A program made the position numbers and the translations under genes. Source: DAORHV01 sp964513925 (GTDB taxonomy: Bacteria; Patescibacteriota; Gracilibacteria; Peribacterales; Peribacteraceae). From it: DNA of 64,000 nucleotides. The notes under the pieces are model-generated. The model saw only the letters and a list, made by a program, of their open reading frames with translations, searched no databases and was not told the DNA's origin. How positions within the stretch are numbered: the first letter of the stretch is position 1; each line of letters begins with the position of its first letter. The stretch is from NCBI GenBank assembly GCA_964513925.1, contig CAZENR010000003.1:1-64000 (forward strand), written 5' to 3'. Shown here piece by piece: positions 17,197 to 26,600 of the stretch.

Positions 17197-17631
17197 TTAG
17201 AGGCTAACGTCTCCTGTTTCTGCGGAGCCGCCTTCCTCGGACGTGTTCGCCTTGCATGTCTTGGCATCGGTCTTGAACTGCTTCCAAGCAGCCTGCTTGG
17301 ACTTGCGGAACGTCTCGCGAGCTGACTTCTGGCTCTGCTGGAATGCCTGCCAAGCAGCCTTGAGTGCGGACTTGCGCGCATCGGTGGTTGTCTGCGACCA
17401 ACCTGCCTTCAGGGCGTCCTTGCGGGTGGTGAGCGCGGTCTTGAGTGAAGCGGAGAAGGTGTCGAATGCGGTAATGACGGCCGTGTCGCGCTTGTCTACG
17501 GCACTGGACATACAGGCGCCGTCGTACTTTACCGGGCGCGAGGAGCTGGAAGAAGCAGCGTCGCCCTCGGCAAACGCGGGCGCAACGATGCTGAGCGCGA
17601 TCGCTACGGACGCAATGGTGCGTGTAAGCAT
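17197..17631 (-). CDS. Secreted helical protein, Ala/Lys-rich
   Basis: 144 residues with a clear signal peptide ending near AFA (residue 21). The mature part has Ser-rich DNA next to the cleavage site, then a long amphipathic helical region with repeated W-x-x-F/A-K patterns (ALKAGWSQ, ALKAAWQAF, QAAWKQF). One Cys lies at each end of the helical part, which could be bridged. It resembles small periplasmic helical proteins but no named family is recognised. Own terminator. Confidence 0.72.
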   Translation of the reverse strand: MLTRTIASVAIALSIVAPAFAEGDAASSSSSRPVKYDGACMSSAVDKRDTAVITAFDTFSASLKTALTTRKDALKAGWSQTTTDARKSALKAAWQAFQQSQKSARETFRKSKQAAWKQFKTDAKTCKANTSEEGGSAETGDVSL

Positions 17632-17786
17632 GGAAGTAGGATGGGGAAGAAGTAACGCAGATGTTGACGATGGTACGACAAGATTCTTACCCGTGTGCAT
17701 TGACAACATTTTCCGTCGACTGTGCAGTCGAACTTCGTGCCATGCCATTGCGGCAGCCGACATTCTCCGATGAAATGCGACCTCTC

Positions 17787-18707
17787 ATGGACATCTTCTT
17801 TACCCTCCTTGGCAAGTTAGTGCCGCTGTACGCGCTCATTGCGCTTGGATTTGTAGCCGGACGCGTCTTGCATGCCCAGAAAGACACCGTAGCCTCGCTG
17901 CTGCTGTACGTGCTGTCGCCATTCGTGGTGTTCCACGGCGTGTTTACGACACCCGCAAATACCAGCATGCTGTCGCTGCCACTGCTGTTCTTTGTCGTTT
18001 GCTGCGGGCTATCACTTGCATGGAACGCAGTGGGTACACGAGTCTGGAAAGACTCCACACGGGGTATTTTCGCGTACACGTCGGCAACGGGAAACACTGG
18101 GTACTTTGGCATTCCGGTGGCTATAGCGCTGTTTGGCGAAGGAGTGCTGGGCATTATGGTGCTGAGCATTCTGGGGTTCGTCCTGTTCGAAAACACGCTC
18201 GGATTCTACTTTACGGCGCGCGGCAATTACTCCATGCGAGAAAGTCTGCGCCGGCTGCTGTGCCTTCCAACCGTGTACGCATTCGTATTAGCATTGGTGG
18301 CGCAGGCGCTGCACATCCCCGCTGGCGAAGGCTACACGGCGCTTGCCGGCAACATGCGAGGGGCTTTTAGCGTACTGGGCATGATGATCATCGGCATGGG
18401 CATTGCAGATATGCGCAGCGTAAAGCTGGACTACGTCTTCTTCGGTCTGTGCTTCCTTGCCAAATTCATCGTGTGGCCGCTGGTGGCGCTGGGGATCATC
18501 TACATCGATGCCAGCTATTTGCATGTGTACACGCAGCAAATCCACCACGTTATTCTCCTGCTCTCCATTACGCCACTTGCCGCAAACACCGTTGTGCTGG
18601 CAACGGCGCTGAAGGCGCAGCCCGAGAAAGCCGCGCTGGCAGTGCTGCTCTCCACGCTCTTCGCGTTGTTCTTTATTCCGGCGGTCAGCCTGGCGTTACT
18701 ACAATAA
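17787..18707 (+). CDS. AEC (auxin efflux carrier) family permease
   Basis: 306 residues with about ten transmembrane helices. The two-half inverted layout, GNTGYFGIPVAIALFG in the first half and SITPLAANTVVLATAL in the second, is diagnostic of the AEC/PIN-like transporter family, which exports or imports small organic acids. Start at 17787 (MDIFF), or four codons earlier at 17775. The end overlaps the convergent gene by nine bases. Confidence 0.88.
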   Translation: MDIFFTLLGKLVPLYALIALGFVAGRVLHAQKDTVASLLLYVLSPFVVFHGVFTTPANTSMLSLPLLFFVVCCGLSLAWNAVGTRVWKDSTRGIFAYTSATGNTGYFGIPVAIALFGEGVLGIMVLSILGFVLFENTLGFYFTARGNYSMRESLRRLLCLPTVYAFVLALVAQALHIPAGEGYTALAGNMRGAFSVLGMMIIGMGIADMRSVKLDYVFFGLCFLAKFIVWPLVALGIIYIDASYLHVYTQQIHHVILLLSITPLAANTVVLATALKAQPEKAALAVLLSTLFALFFIPAVSLALLQ

Positions 18708-19397
18708 GGTTCCGCTGCACAGCGGCTGCTCGTCATCGGCGTTGTAGCTGAGTTCTACTGCAAGCATCAGCAGCTCTTTTGCGCATGCACGCATGGATAG
18801 CTTGACCGGGTTCTTGCACCACCAGGAGCGCGTCAACGGATGGAGTTCGCGTAAGCAACGTGCTGACAAGACATCCATGGCATCGACCAGCGGCCAGTTG
18901 GAACGCAGTTCTCCGGGGTGTTGCTCCTGTACCTTTCGAAAGCCCGAAACGACGTTTTCATTGTCCACAGCCTTTCGGATGTCATGCACAGAGGAAGACG
19001 TCATATTCCATTCGCGCAGTAGATGAGCATCATGTTCTTTGGCGCTCATCATCATGTCCACGTCGAAATCGCGTTCGTCTTCACTATGTTCATGATCCCA
19101 CGTGGACAGACTCACATCCTTTGCAGCCAGCACATGGCTCAGCAGAACACGGTGTGCGTCGATGAGTAACCGCCTGGAAACGAATGCGTTATCCAGCGGA
19201 TGCTGCTCAGGGTGGAGCGGCAGGTTTCGCAACAAGAGATGAAGTTCGCTGCGCGCCACTTCCGGCAGGAACAAGTACGACCCAACAATATGGTCCAGCT
19301 GTTGCTCAAAAGATTCACCGCTCGGAGAAAGTACCGACACGGTATCGCGTGCGCGCTGCAAGTACTGCCGAGTTTGGGGAGTGCCTAGGCGACTCAT
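18699..19397 (-). CDS. Unrecognised soluble helical protein
   Basis: 232 residues with no signal or membrane helix, rich in Leu, His and charged residues and predicted mostly helical. An acidic DHEHSEDERDFDVD patch lies near residue 105. No family is recognised. It has the best canonical promoter of this neighbourhood and overlaps the AEC gene end-to-end by nine bases. Confidence 0.65.
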   Translation of the reverse strand: MSRLGTPQTRQYLQRARDTVSVLSPSGESFEQQLDHIVGSYLFLPEVARSELHLLLRNLPLHPEQHPLDNAFVSRRLLIDAHRVLLSHVLAAKDVSLSTWDHEHSEDERDFDVDMMMSAKEHDAHLLREWNMTSSSVHDIRKAVDNENVVSGFRKVQEQHPGELRSNWPLVDAMDVLSARCLRELHPLTRSWWCKNPVKLSMRACAKELLMLAVELSYNADDEQPLCSGTLL

Positions 19398-19406
19398 GAG
19401 AGATGC

Positions 19407-19434
19407 ATCCTAAACATGCTGGGTGTAGTGTCAA
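19407..19434 (-). promoter_or_regulatory. Promoter TTGACA-16-TAGGAT
   Basis: On the minus strand, a perfect -35 TTGACA (19429-19434), a 16-base spacer and TAGGAT (19407-19412). The -10 ends nine bases before the ATG at 19397. Confidence 0.65.
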
Positions 19435-20709
19435 TTATTCAGACTGCCTGCAAAGCGGCTGTGGCTGAGATATCGGCTGTCTCGACACCTGTGAAACTAG
19501 CGTGTACCTACCATCGGCAGTAACGACACCCAGGCCCAGTAGACGGTATTCGGGATCTATCATGGCTTCCCAATCTGGCTGATCGTCAAGGTCACGCTGG
19601 GACTGGATAGCATCGAAAGTATGGCGCAATGCTGCCAGCAGCTCATCGGTGCATTCTCTGTCGTCGCACACGTACTCGCCCGTCCCAACGCTTTCCCAGG
19701 CACTCACAGAACCGTTGTACGTAAGCCCCTCTGCACCGAGCGTCCTTCGAAGCAACGGATACGACGATGGCTGTACGTATTTCTGATCCTGAAGTTCCAA
19801 CGCCTGCGCATAGGAAACGTGGTGCAAGGTCTCATCCAAGGAAAGCAGGCGCAGGCCCAACCGTGCGCGCTCCACGTTGTACCACTCGAGCCACGCGGCG
19901 CGTACCCGGCGCATATCCACCGCCTCGGTACGCGGGTCATCTTGCAGTGCGCAATCGCGCTGGTGCAGCACGGACTCGGCCGTAGACGCAGGAAGATCGG
20001 AGCGCTCCTCCCGCAGCCGCCACATAATTTGGGCCAGCTCTCCGCGTGTCATCGGCGCCTCTGCAAAGCGTACAGACTGCGGCAGTGCACCTCGTACTGC
20101 AAGCGCACGCACGTACTGCTCGTACCACAGTGGCCCATCCCAGTCCCGAGAAAGCCCAAATGCGACGGTGATCATCTTCGACGCCTCGGCAACGCTGACG
20201 CTCTGCTGCGGACGAAACGTCCTATCTCGATACCCCTGTACCAGTTTGCGGTTTACTGCGGTGCGCAGGTACGGCACAAACCAGTCGCCGCTTTGCACAT
20301 CGTGAAAACGAAGCCACCCGGCATCGAAGGGGTCGCCATACGCCGTATCGTTCTGCGCGCGGTACCCCGGCGCGGAATCGATGAGGACTTTTACGATTTC
20401 GGCGCGGCTGACATGCCGCTCTGGCCGGAACATGCCATCTCGGTACCCGGTCATCAGACCTGCGCCGTACAGGTCTACAACCGCTTGGTAGGCAGGATGA
20501 TCGGTCGGCACATCCGGAAAGACCTCTCCGGCCGAAGGCGAGTGGTCCCATCTGTTTTCCAGATATGCGAGATCCTCCGAAGCATACTCGATGAATTCGG
20601 TTCTATCGCACCGCGTAGTACGAAGCGTGCCGTTTTCGGTACTTCTTGCGTACACCAAGTACGACTCGCCAATCCAAAAATCCAAACCACACTGGTCTTT
20701 GCCTACCGG
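19435..20709 (-). CDS. SLH surface protein with NTR/TIMP-like and CAP-like domains (5' end in gap)
   Basis: The reading frame is open to the N gap at 20710, so the N-terminus is missing. The first visible residues (QCGLDFWIGESYLVYA, then LRTTRCDRT and ASEDLAYL) match the end of the bacterial TIMP/netrin-like module. Three SLH repeats follow (GYRDGMFRPERHVSRAE, GYRDRTFRPQQSVSVAE, PMTRGELAQIMWRL). The C-terminal 150 residues look like a CAP/SCP domain (WLEWYNVERARLGLRLLSLDETL ... LGLGVV). Wall-anchored and extracellular. No start codon is assigned. Confidence 0.78.
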   Translation of the reverse strand, partial: PVGKDQCGLDFWIGESYLVYARSTENGTLRTTRCDRTEFIEYASEDLAYLENRWDHSPSAGEVFPDVPTDHPAYQAVVDLYGAGLMTGYRDGMFRPERHVSRAEIVKVLIDSAPGYRAQNDTAYGDPFDAGWLRFHDVQSGDWFVPYLRTAVNRKLVQGYRDRTFRPQQSVSVAEASKMITVAFGLSRDWDGPLWYEQYVRALAVRGALPQSVRFAEAPMTRGELAQIMWRLREERSDLPASTAESVLHQRDCALQDDPRTEAVDMRRVRAAWLEWYNVERARLGLRLLSLDETLHHVSYAQALELQDQKYVQPSSYPLLRRTLGAEGLTYNGSVSAWESVGTGEYVCDDRECTDELLAALRHTFDAIQSQRDLDDQPDWEAMIDPEYRLLGLGVVTADGRYTLVSQVSRQPISQPQPLCRQSE

Positions 20710-20809
20710 NNNNNNNNNNNNNNNNNNNNNNNNNNNNNNNNNNNNNNNNNNNNNNNNNNNNNNNNNNNNNNNNNNNNNNNNNNNNNNNNNNNNNNNNNNN
20801 NNNNNNNNN
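20710..20809. other. Assembly gap, 100 N
   Basis: One hundred N bases, a typical placeholder length. The missing signal peptide and first half of the NTR-like domain would need more than 100 bases, so the true gap is probably larger. Confidence 0.98.
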
Positions 20810-20819
20810 AGTCCAGGTA

Positions 20820-22196
20820 CTAGCGCGGCATGCGATCGAGGGCGCCTTGCAAGTCGGAAAGCTGCACGGTCACACCAGCGGCAAGCGCCGGCTGGCCCGG
20901 CTGGGCCAACAGACGATGCAACTCGCCCGACGGCTCTTTGAGCAAGATCGCGCCTTCCATGGTGACTTCATAGCCACCAAATGCGGTACGAACGTTCTCG
21001 GGCAGGCGCTCTATCATCATGTTGGTAAGCCGCACAGCGCGGTCGATGGCATCCTGGCCTTCGGCACGCATTTCATCGATGACTTTTACGTCCTGCTGCA
21101 AGACCTTGTTCTCCTCCTCGCGACGCTTGATGTCTTTTTCCAGCGTTTCGCGGCGGTTGCGGGCAGACTCGATATTCTTCTCGACTTGCTGCAGTTCCGC
21201 TTTGGCGCGCAGCAATTCGGGGGCATTCGGGTCGGCGCCGGTACGTTCCAGCTTAGCAACTTCTTCGCGCAGGTTGTTCCGGCGCTTATCCAGGCCAGCC
21301 TCGTCCGTGCGCAGCGTTTTAATGTCGCGCTGATGTCCTTCTATGGCGGTTGCATTGGCCTTGATCGTCTTTTCCTTGTGCTGCTTCAGGCCATCCAATG
21401 TCACACGTCGAGAACGCATTTCCTCGCGCACGCGCTCCCGAGCAGGATTGCGGATAGCCTCGGGCCTCTGCGGACCACCGTCACCCCCGCCTCCCTCGGG
21501 ACGGCGATCGTCACGTGCGCGGCCGTCGCGGCCGAGCATGCCTTCCTGGGCCAGCTTGAGCATGACAGCCAGCGCGATGAGAATGGCAATGAGAATAGTA
21601 AGACGCGACATGGACACGTTCATGCTGTTGATGTTCGGACCGGTGTTGATCCCCGGTGCGGTGAGATCGTTGAGCGGACCTTGCAGGTTATCTGGGATAC
21701 CGGCTGCACCGGCGTTGATCACCTCCCAGCCCAAGGCGGGTTGACCGGGGTACGAAAACACGCGCAGACCATGCGGTGCAAGCTGCGGGTTCAAGCGAGC
21801 TACCTCGCTGGCCTTGAATGCCTCCCACTGCTGCGGAGTCTGCGGACGCACACGATTGATGTTTGCCTGCCACGACAGATGTGCCTGGTGCAGTACTTGG
21901 TAATGACGCTGGGTTGCACCGGGCTTATTTTGCCACCATAAGCGGCTCAATTGCGGATTGGATGTGTACACCAAAGGATCGGTCCTATCGACCGATACCG
22001 AATGTAAGTGCTTCTCGGCAGCTTCCACGCGCCTGCCAGTCTCCTGGGTAGGCTGCACCTCGCCCTGTTGCTCAGGCGCCGCATCGCCAGACTCGGGCGT
22101 ACCCGAAACCCGCGGTGGCGGAACGTCTGTCGGCGGTCGGTTGTACGCCAGGCGGCGCTCCGCATCGAACCAATGACCAAAAGAAGGAGTGTGCAT
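20820..22196 (-). CDS. Membrane protein with long coiled coil
   Basis: 458 residues. A polar Pro/Gln-rich N-terminus (about 190 residues, no signal peptide) is followed by one transmembrane helix (about 200-215), a Gly/Arg/Asp-rich hinge and a long coiled coil (about 255-385) rich in Lys, Glu and Arg. A short folded C-terminal part contains GGYEVTMEGAILLKEPSGE. No family is recognised; such layouts suit structural or septal proteins. The stop lies ten bases from the assembly gap; TACAAT at about 22215-22220 is a possible -10. Confidence 0.7.
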   Translation of the reverse strand: MHTPSFGHWFDAERRLAYNRPPTDVPPPRVSGTPESGDAAPEQQGEVQPTQETGRRVEAAEKHLHSVSVDRTDPLVYTSNPQLSRLWWQNKPGATQRHYQVLHQAHLSWQANINRVRPQTPQQWEAFKASEVARLNPQLAPHGLRVFSYPGQPALGWEVINAGAAGIPDNLQGPLNDLTAPGINTGPNINSMNVSMSRLTILIAILIALAVMLKLAQEGMLGRDGRARDDRRPEGGGGDGGPQRPEAIRNPARERVREEMRSRRVTLDGLKQHKEKTIKANATAIEGHQRDIKTLRTDEAGLDKRRNNLREEVAKLERTGADPNAPELLRAKAELQQVEKNIESARNRRETLEKDIKRREEENKVLQQDVKVIDEMRAEGQDAIDRAVRLTNMMIERLPENVRTAFGGYEVTMEGAILLKEPSGELHRLLAQPGQPALAAGVTVQLSDLQGALDRMPR

Positions 22197-22244
22197 GATG
22201 TGTGTTTTGGTATCTCACCATTGTAGCAGAATTGCCGCTTTTCC

Positions 22245-22583
22245 TCAACGTCCAGCGGTACGAAATACCTGAAAGTACTGCTGAATCCTGGGTATGTCGA
22301 CGTCATATTCCCCCGCCTCGGGACGGGCAATCATCAGCCAATTACGCATGATGCCATCTCCGGGGTTGAAATGCCTGTACACATCGGCTTCTGCCTGCAC
22401 CAAGCGCTCTACTTCTTGCGGATCACACTTACAACCCAAGCTGTCTTCATAGAGAAATGCAAACATCTTCCGGCCAAGGTAGTACGAAGGACATCCGAAA
22501 GTCTTGCGCTTCTGCAAACCAAGGACACCCACGAAGTACGCATCTGCCCATTCCTGGAGATCTTCGCGCCATCGGTTACCCAT
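22245..22583 (-). CDS. Small protein, TfoX/YjbR-like fold suspected
   Basis: 112 residues from the ATG at 22583. The central KTFGCPSYYLGRKMFAFLYEDSLGCK pattern resembles the TfoX N-terminal/MmcQ-YjbR group, in which a G-x-P(A)-Y strand precedes a hydrophobic strand. The match is by eye only. The function of such proteins is mostly unknown. A -10 TATTAT ends exactly 7 bases before the ATG with TTGCGA 18 bases further up, which supports the chosen start. Confidence 0.65.
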   Translation of the reverse strand: MGNRWREDLQEWADAYFVGVLGLQKRKTFGCPSYYLGRKMFAFLYEDSLGCKCDPQEVERLVQAEADVYRHFNPGDGIMRNWLMIARPEAGEYDVDIPRIQQYFQVFRTAGR

Positions 22584-22590
22584 GCAACAC

Positions 22591-22596
22591 ATAATA
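22591..22596 (-). promoter_or_regulatory. -10 box TATTAT, leaderless spacing
   Basis: Minus-strand TATTAT followed by 7 bases and the ATG at 22583. TTGCGA lies 18 bases upstream. Confidence 0.55.
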
Positions 22597-22668
22597 CGCA
22601 ACAGAAGACTGTATTCGCAATCTTCACCAGAGCGCCGCAACACCGTATTCTTAGACAACCTTCCTCCT

Positions 22669-23508
22669 ATGCCTATGCGCATTCCCCGCTCCCCCCTTGC
22701 AGCGTTTTGTGCCGGCATCTTGGTTGCGGTATCGCTACCGGCAGTCGCAGCGCAGTTTGTGGACGTAGGATCGCAAGAGTACTACTCGGCGGCAATATAT
22801 AGGCTAACCAGGTTAGGCATTATTCGCGGCTATGCAGATGGACGTTTCGGTCCCAATGACGGCATTTCTCGTGGACAAATCTCCACGCTGTTCCAACGTT
22901 ACGACGAGTCGGTAATTGGCTCTCTCCGAGAGCAGGTGGAAGAGCTGCGTCGGAAAAACGGTCTCGGCACTTGCGGAGACGGCACACGACAAACCGGCGA
23001 ACAATGCGATGACCGCAACCGCCAGGACGGGGATGGCTGTTCGCGCGAGTGCTTAAGCGAAGTGCCATCCAGTGGTGCGCAGCTGTGCGAGGGCAGGTAC
23101 CAAATCGGCCAGACATACACCAGCAGCGACGGTTGCAACACGTGCACATGCACCGTAAATGGCGGCGCTTGCACGCTTCGAGCTTGCGTTTCCAGCTCGA
23201 GAAGCAGCTCTTCCTCCTCTTCTCGCAACTCTTCCAGCGGCGCAAGCTGCCAAATGGAGATGAATGACTTTAAGAACACCGCAGCCATGTACCGCACCTG
23301 CAGCACGGACGCCGACTGCACACTGTTCATTGCAAGCTGCCCGTACCTCACCTGTGGCGAACCGATCCGCAAAGATGCGGTGTCTAAAGCCGAGAAGAAG
23401 GCCGACGAGTACTTCCTGTGCAAGCAGCAATTGCAAGACCCCATGGCTTGCGCCGGCTGTGCGCAGCAACGCGCCGTCTGCCAGGCAGGATTGTGCACGG
23501 CCAAGTAA
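22669..23508 (+). CDS. Cys-rich secreted protein: SLH, DUF4215-type and pacifastin-like modules
   Basis: 279 residues. Signal peptide, then one SLH repeat (GYADGRFGPNDGISRGQ) and a short coiled segment. A CGDG...GEQCDDRNRQDGDGCSREC module follows, as in DUF4215/Myxococcus Cys-rich repeats. Next is a CEGRYQIGQTYTSSDGCNTC-type module resembling pacifastin or VWC inhibitors. After a Ser-rich linker comes a C-terminal region with ten further Cys. It is extracellular and probably disulfide-rich; an inhibitor or adhesive role is possible but unproven. The start at MPMRIPRS is chosen from the signal peptide. Confidence 0.78.
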   Translation: MPMRIPRSPLAAFCAGILVAVSLPAVAAQFVDVGSQEYYSAAIYRLTRLGIIRGYADGRFGPNDGISRGQISTLFQRYDESVIGSLREQVEELRRKNGLGTCGDGTRQTGEQCDDRNRQDGDGCSRECLSEVPSSGAQLCEGRYQIGQTYTSSDGCNTCTCTVNGGACTLRACVSSSRSSSSSSSRNSSSGASCQMEMNDFKNTAAMYRTCSTDADCTLFIASCPYLTCGEPIRKDAVSKAEKKADEYFLCKQQLQDPMACAGCAQQRAVCQAGLCTAK

Positions 23509-23556
23509 CAGCGAAGTGAACCTCGAATTCATGTGGATGCTCTTCTGCCCCTGAAT

Positions 23557-23588
23557 TTGACATATATAAATTCTATTGCATAAAAATA
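23557..23588 (+). promoter_or_regulatory. Possible promoter in AT-rich spacer
   Basis: TTGACA near 23557 in a strongly A/T-rich spacer, followed after about 18 bases by TAAAAA. It drives the haloperoxidase-like gene at 23630. The -10 is poor. Confidence 0.4.
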
Positions 23589-23629
23589 AAATGTATGTAA
23601 TCTAATACACCTTTTTTCACCTACCATCT

Positions 23630-26600
23630 ATGCGTCTACGCACGCTGGTTGCCGAGGCTGTTTTAGTCTCAATTGTCGTTACAAACGGCATTGGAGCCCT
23701 CCCGCGCTTCAGTAGCGCGCAGCAGGCGCCACTTCCCGACATGGTGCTACGGTGGAATACAATCTTGCTGAATGCCCAGGTGGTAGACCACACGCCTGGA
23801 GCGGGAGTACCAGGAGCCGGACTCAAGCGTAATGGCGGCCCGACCATGGGTGCCCGCGCCATGGCCATGGTGCATGGAGCGATCTACGACGCCATCAATG
23901 CCATTGAGCAAACACATACGCCGTACCTGCTCACGCAACATGCACCGGCAGGCGCTTCTCCGGAAGCAGCGGTCATTCAGGCAGCCCACGATGTGTTGGC
24001 AAGCGTGTACCCCGAGCAATCGGCTAGCTTTGCCAGCGCGCTTGCAAGCGACATGGCGCTCATTCCAAACGGGCAAGCAAAGACCGACGGTATTGCCATC
24101 GGCCAGGCTGCCGCTGCCGCAATGATCGCCGCTCGTGTCAACGACGGCGATGACAGCCCTTCCGGGTACGTCCCAAATAATAATCCCGGCCACTGGCGTC
24201 CGGATCCGCTACATCCAACGCAAACGCCGTATGCCGACTACTACGGCACAGTACGACCATTCGTTATTTCCAGTCCGGCAGATTTTGCCGCACCTGCCGT
24301 TCCGGCTTTGAATAGCGAGGAGTACGCGAACGCCTATAACGAAGTGAAGTCGCTTGGAGCGAAGAACTCAGCCACCCGCACGCAGGAACAGACAAACATC
24401 GGTATCTACTGGGGATACGACGGATCGCCGGGTCTTGGAGTGCCACCTCGGTTGTACAATAAGATCGCACAAGTCATCGCCGAGCAGGAAGGGAACACTC
24501 AGTCGGAAAATGCGCGTTTATTTGCCTTGATTAGCCTTGCCATGGCGGATAGCGGCATTTCCGCATGGAAAGCCAAGTACGACTATGACTTCTGGCGACC
24601 TGTTACCGGCATTCGTGAGTCCGACCCAGGTACCGGACCCACCGGCCTTGGCGATGGCAACGACATCACTATTGGCGACCCATCCTGGGAACCCCTTGGT
24701 GCACCCGCAAGTAACCCGCAGCTGTCGGCCACCCCAGAAACGCCTCCCACAAACTTCACACCGCCGTTTCCGGCATACACATCTGGACATGCAACCTTCG
24801 GAGCAGCGGCATTCAAGTCGATTGCCAATTTCTATGGCCGAGACAACATCGCGTTTACCTTTACTTCCGACGAACTCAACGGCATCACGCGGGATCAGAG
24901 TGGAGCTATCCGCCCACGCGTCCCTCGTTCGTTCACGAGCCTCAGCCAGGCTGCATACGAGAATGCGCAAAGCCGCATCTACTTAGGCATTCACTGGTCG
25001 TTCGACCGCGACCAAGGGATTAGCCAAGGCACGCGTATTGCCAACGATATCTACGGCAGGTTCGCGACGCCATTGCCGTCTACCGATGTAGCAGTGCAGG
25101 GCAGCGCGCCAAAACTGGTACAGAAAAATGATCCATTTACGGCCACGGTTTCGGCACGAAACAACGGACAGCTTGCGGCCACGAGCACGGTAGTCACCGT
25201 GGCGTTGCCGGCGGATTTCTCATTCGACACCCAGGCTAGCGATGCACGCTGCACTCTGGGTCAAAACAATTTGGTTTCGTGCGCCGTGACGGCAGAAGGC
25301 GGACTGGCTCCGCTTGCTGAAACCAGCTTCAACCTGCGACTGACTGCGGGCGAAACGCTCTGCAGTACCACCGCAACGCCAATTGCAACCGTAGATGCGG
25401 CGGAGGGAGACGGCAATACGTCAAACAACTCGACATCCATGCCTGTTTTCGTAGGCTGCCCGACGCCGGAGCAAGTGGAGTTGGAAGCCACAATAACCGG
25501 CAGTGATCGCATCTTCCGTGGCGATGAAATCCGGTACCAGCTCAGCGTTGCCAATACAGGTCCCGCCACTGCGAGCAATGTGCGCATTGCGCTGCCATTG
25601 CACGGCCTGACATTGGGCGCGGGCAACCCGGCGGAATGCACGCAATTGGGTGACGAAGTGGTGTGTGCCGGATTCTCACTAAGCGCAGGATCATCGAGGT
25701 CGTTCAGCATTGCAGTTGCAACCACGTTGGAAACCGCTTGCCCACAGAATATCGATGCTGCCTCCACGGTGACATCGGATGCAAGCGACTACTACGAGGC
25801 AAATAACACCAGCGGCACTGTACGCACCGCTATCGAGTGCGAACCGCAGGCCGACGTAGCCATTCGTTACACCGGTCCTTCTGGAGCGCCGCGCGGCCAG
25901 AATATGATCTTCACTGCGGTTGCGTACAACAGCGGCCCCGCTACCGCGAGCAACACGCGTATCACCATTCCGCTAGACCAGGGAATGACCTTCCAGCAAG
26001 CACAAAGCACTCCCGGTTGCACACAGGAAGGTGCGAACGTGGTCTGTACAGCGCAGAGCATTGCAGTGTCAGGCAACGCAGGGTTCGACCTGGTGTTCTC
26101 CACGCTGTCTTCCATGGATTGCGGCACGCAGCTGCGCACACAGGCAAGCGTGCAAGCCACGGAACGCGATATCGAGCCAGCCAACAACGTCAGCGTTCCT
26201 GTTGCTACTGTCATCGGCTGCTCCTCAGACGATGGCGGCAACATCGGTGGACAGCAGGCCGGTGAGCAAGAGGAGGATGACGACCAAAGTGCTCGTCGCA
26301 GCGAATTGGCCCAATCGCACTCGCATCGCGGACACGGCACGACCGAGGCCGCGATGGTGATGACATTCCTGGCACACAACCACAACATTCAAATCGCCGA
26401 CAACAACGGTCAGGACTACGGCACGTTGGTTGGACACTTTGCCTTTGCGTCCGATGCGAGCCGCGTGTTCGCACTGAAAATGGACCCGTTCGGCTTGCGC
26501 GGAAGAAACGTTGCTTACGCACCGTATACCGAAGACGAACTGAGTGTTGTATGCGGCATGCGCAACTACCTGCACCAGGAAGCTCACATGAACCGCATGC

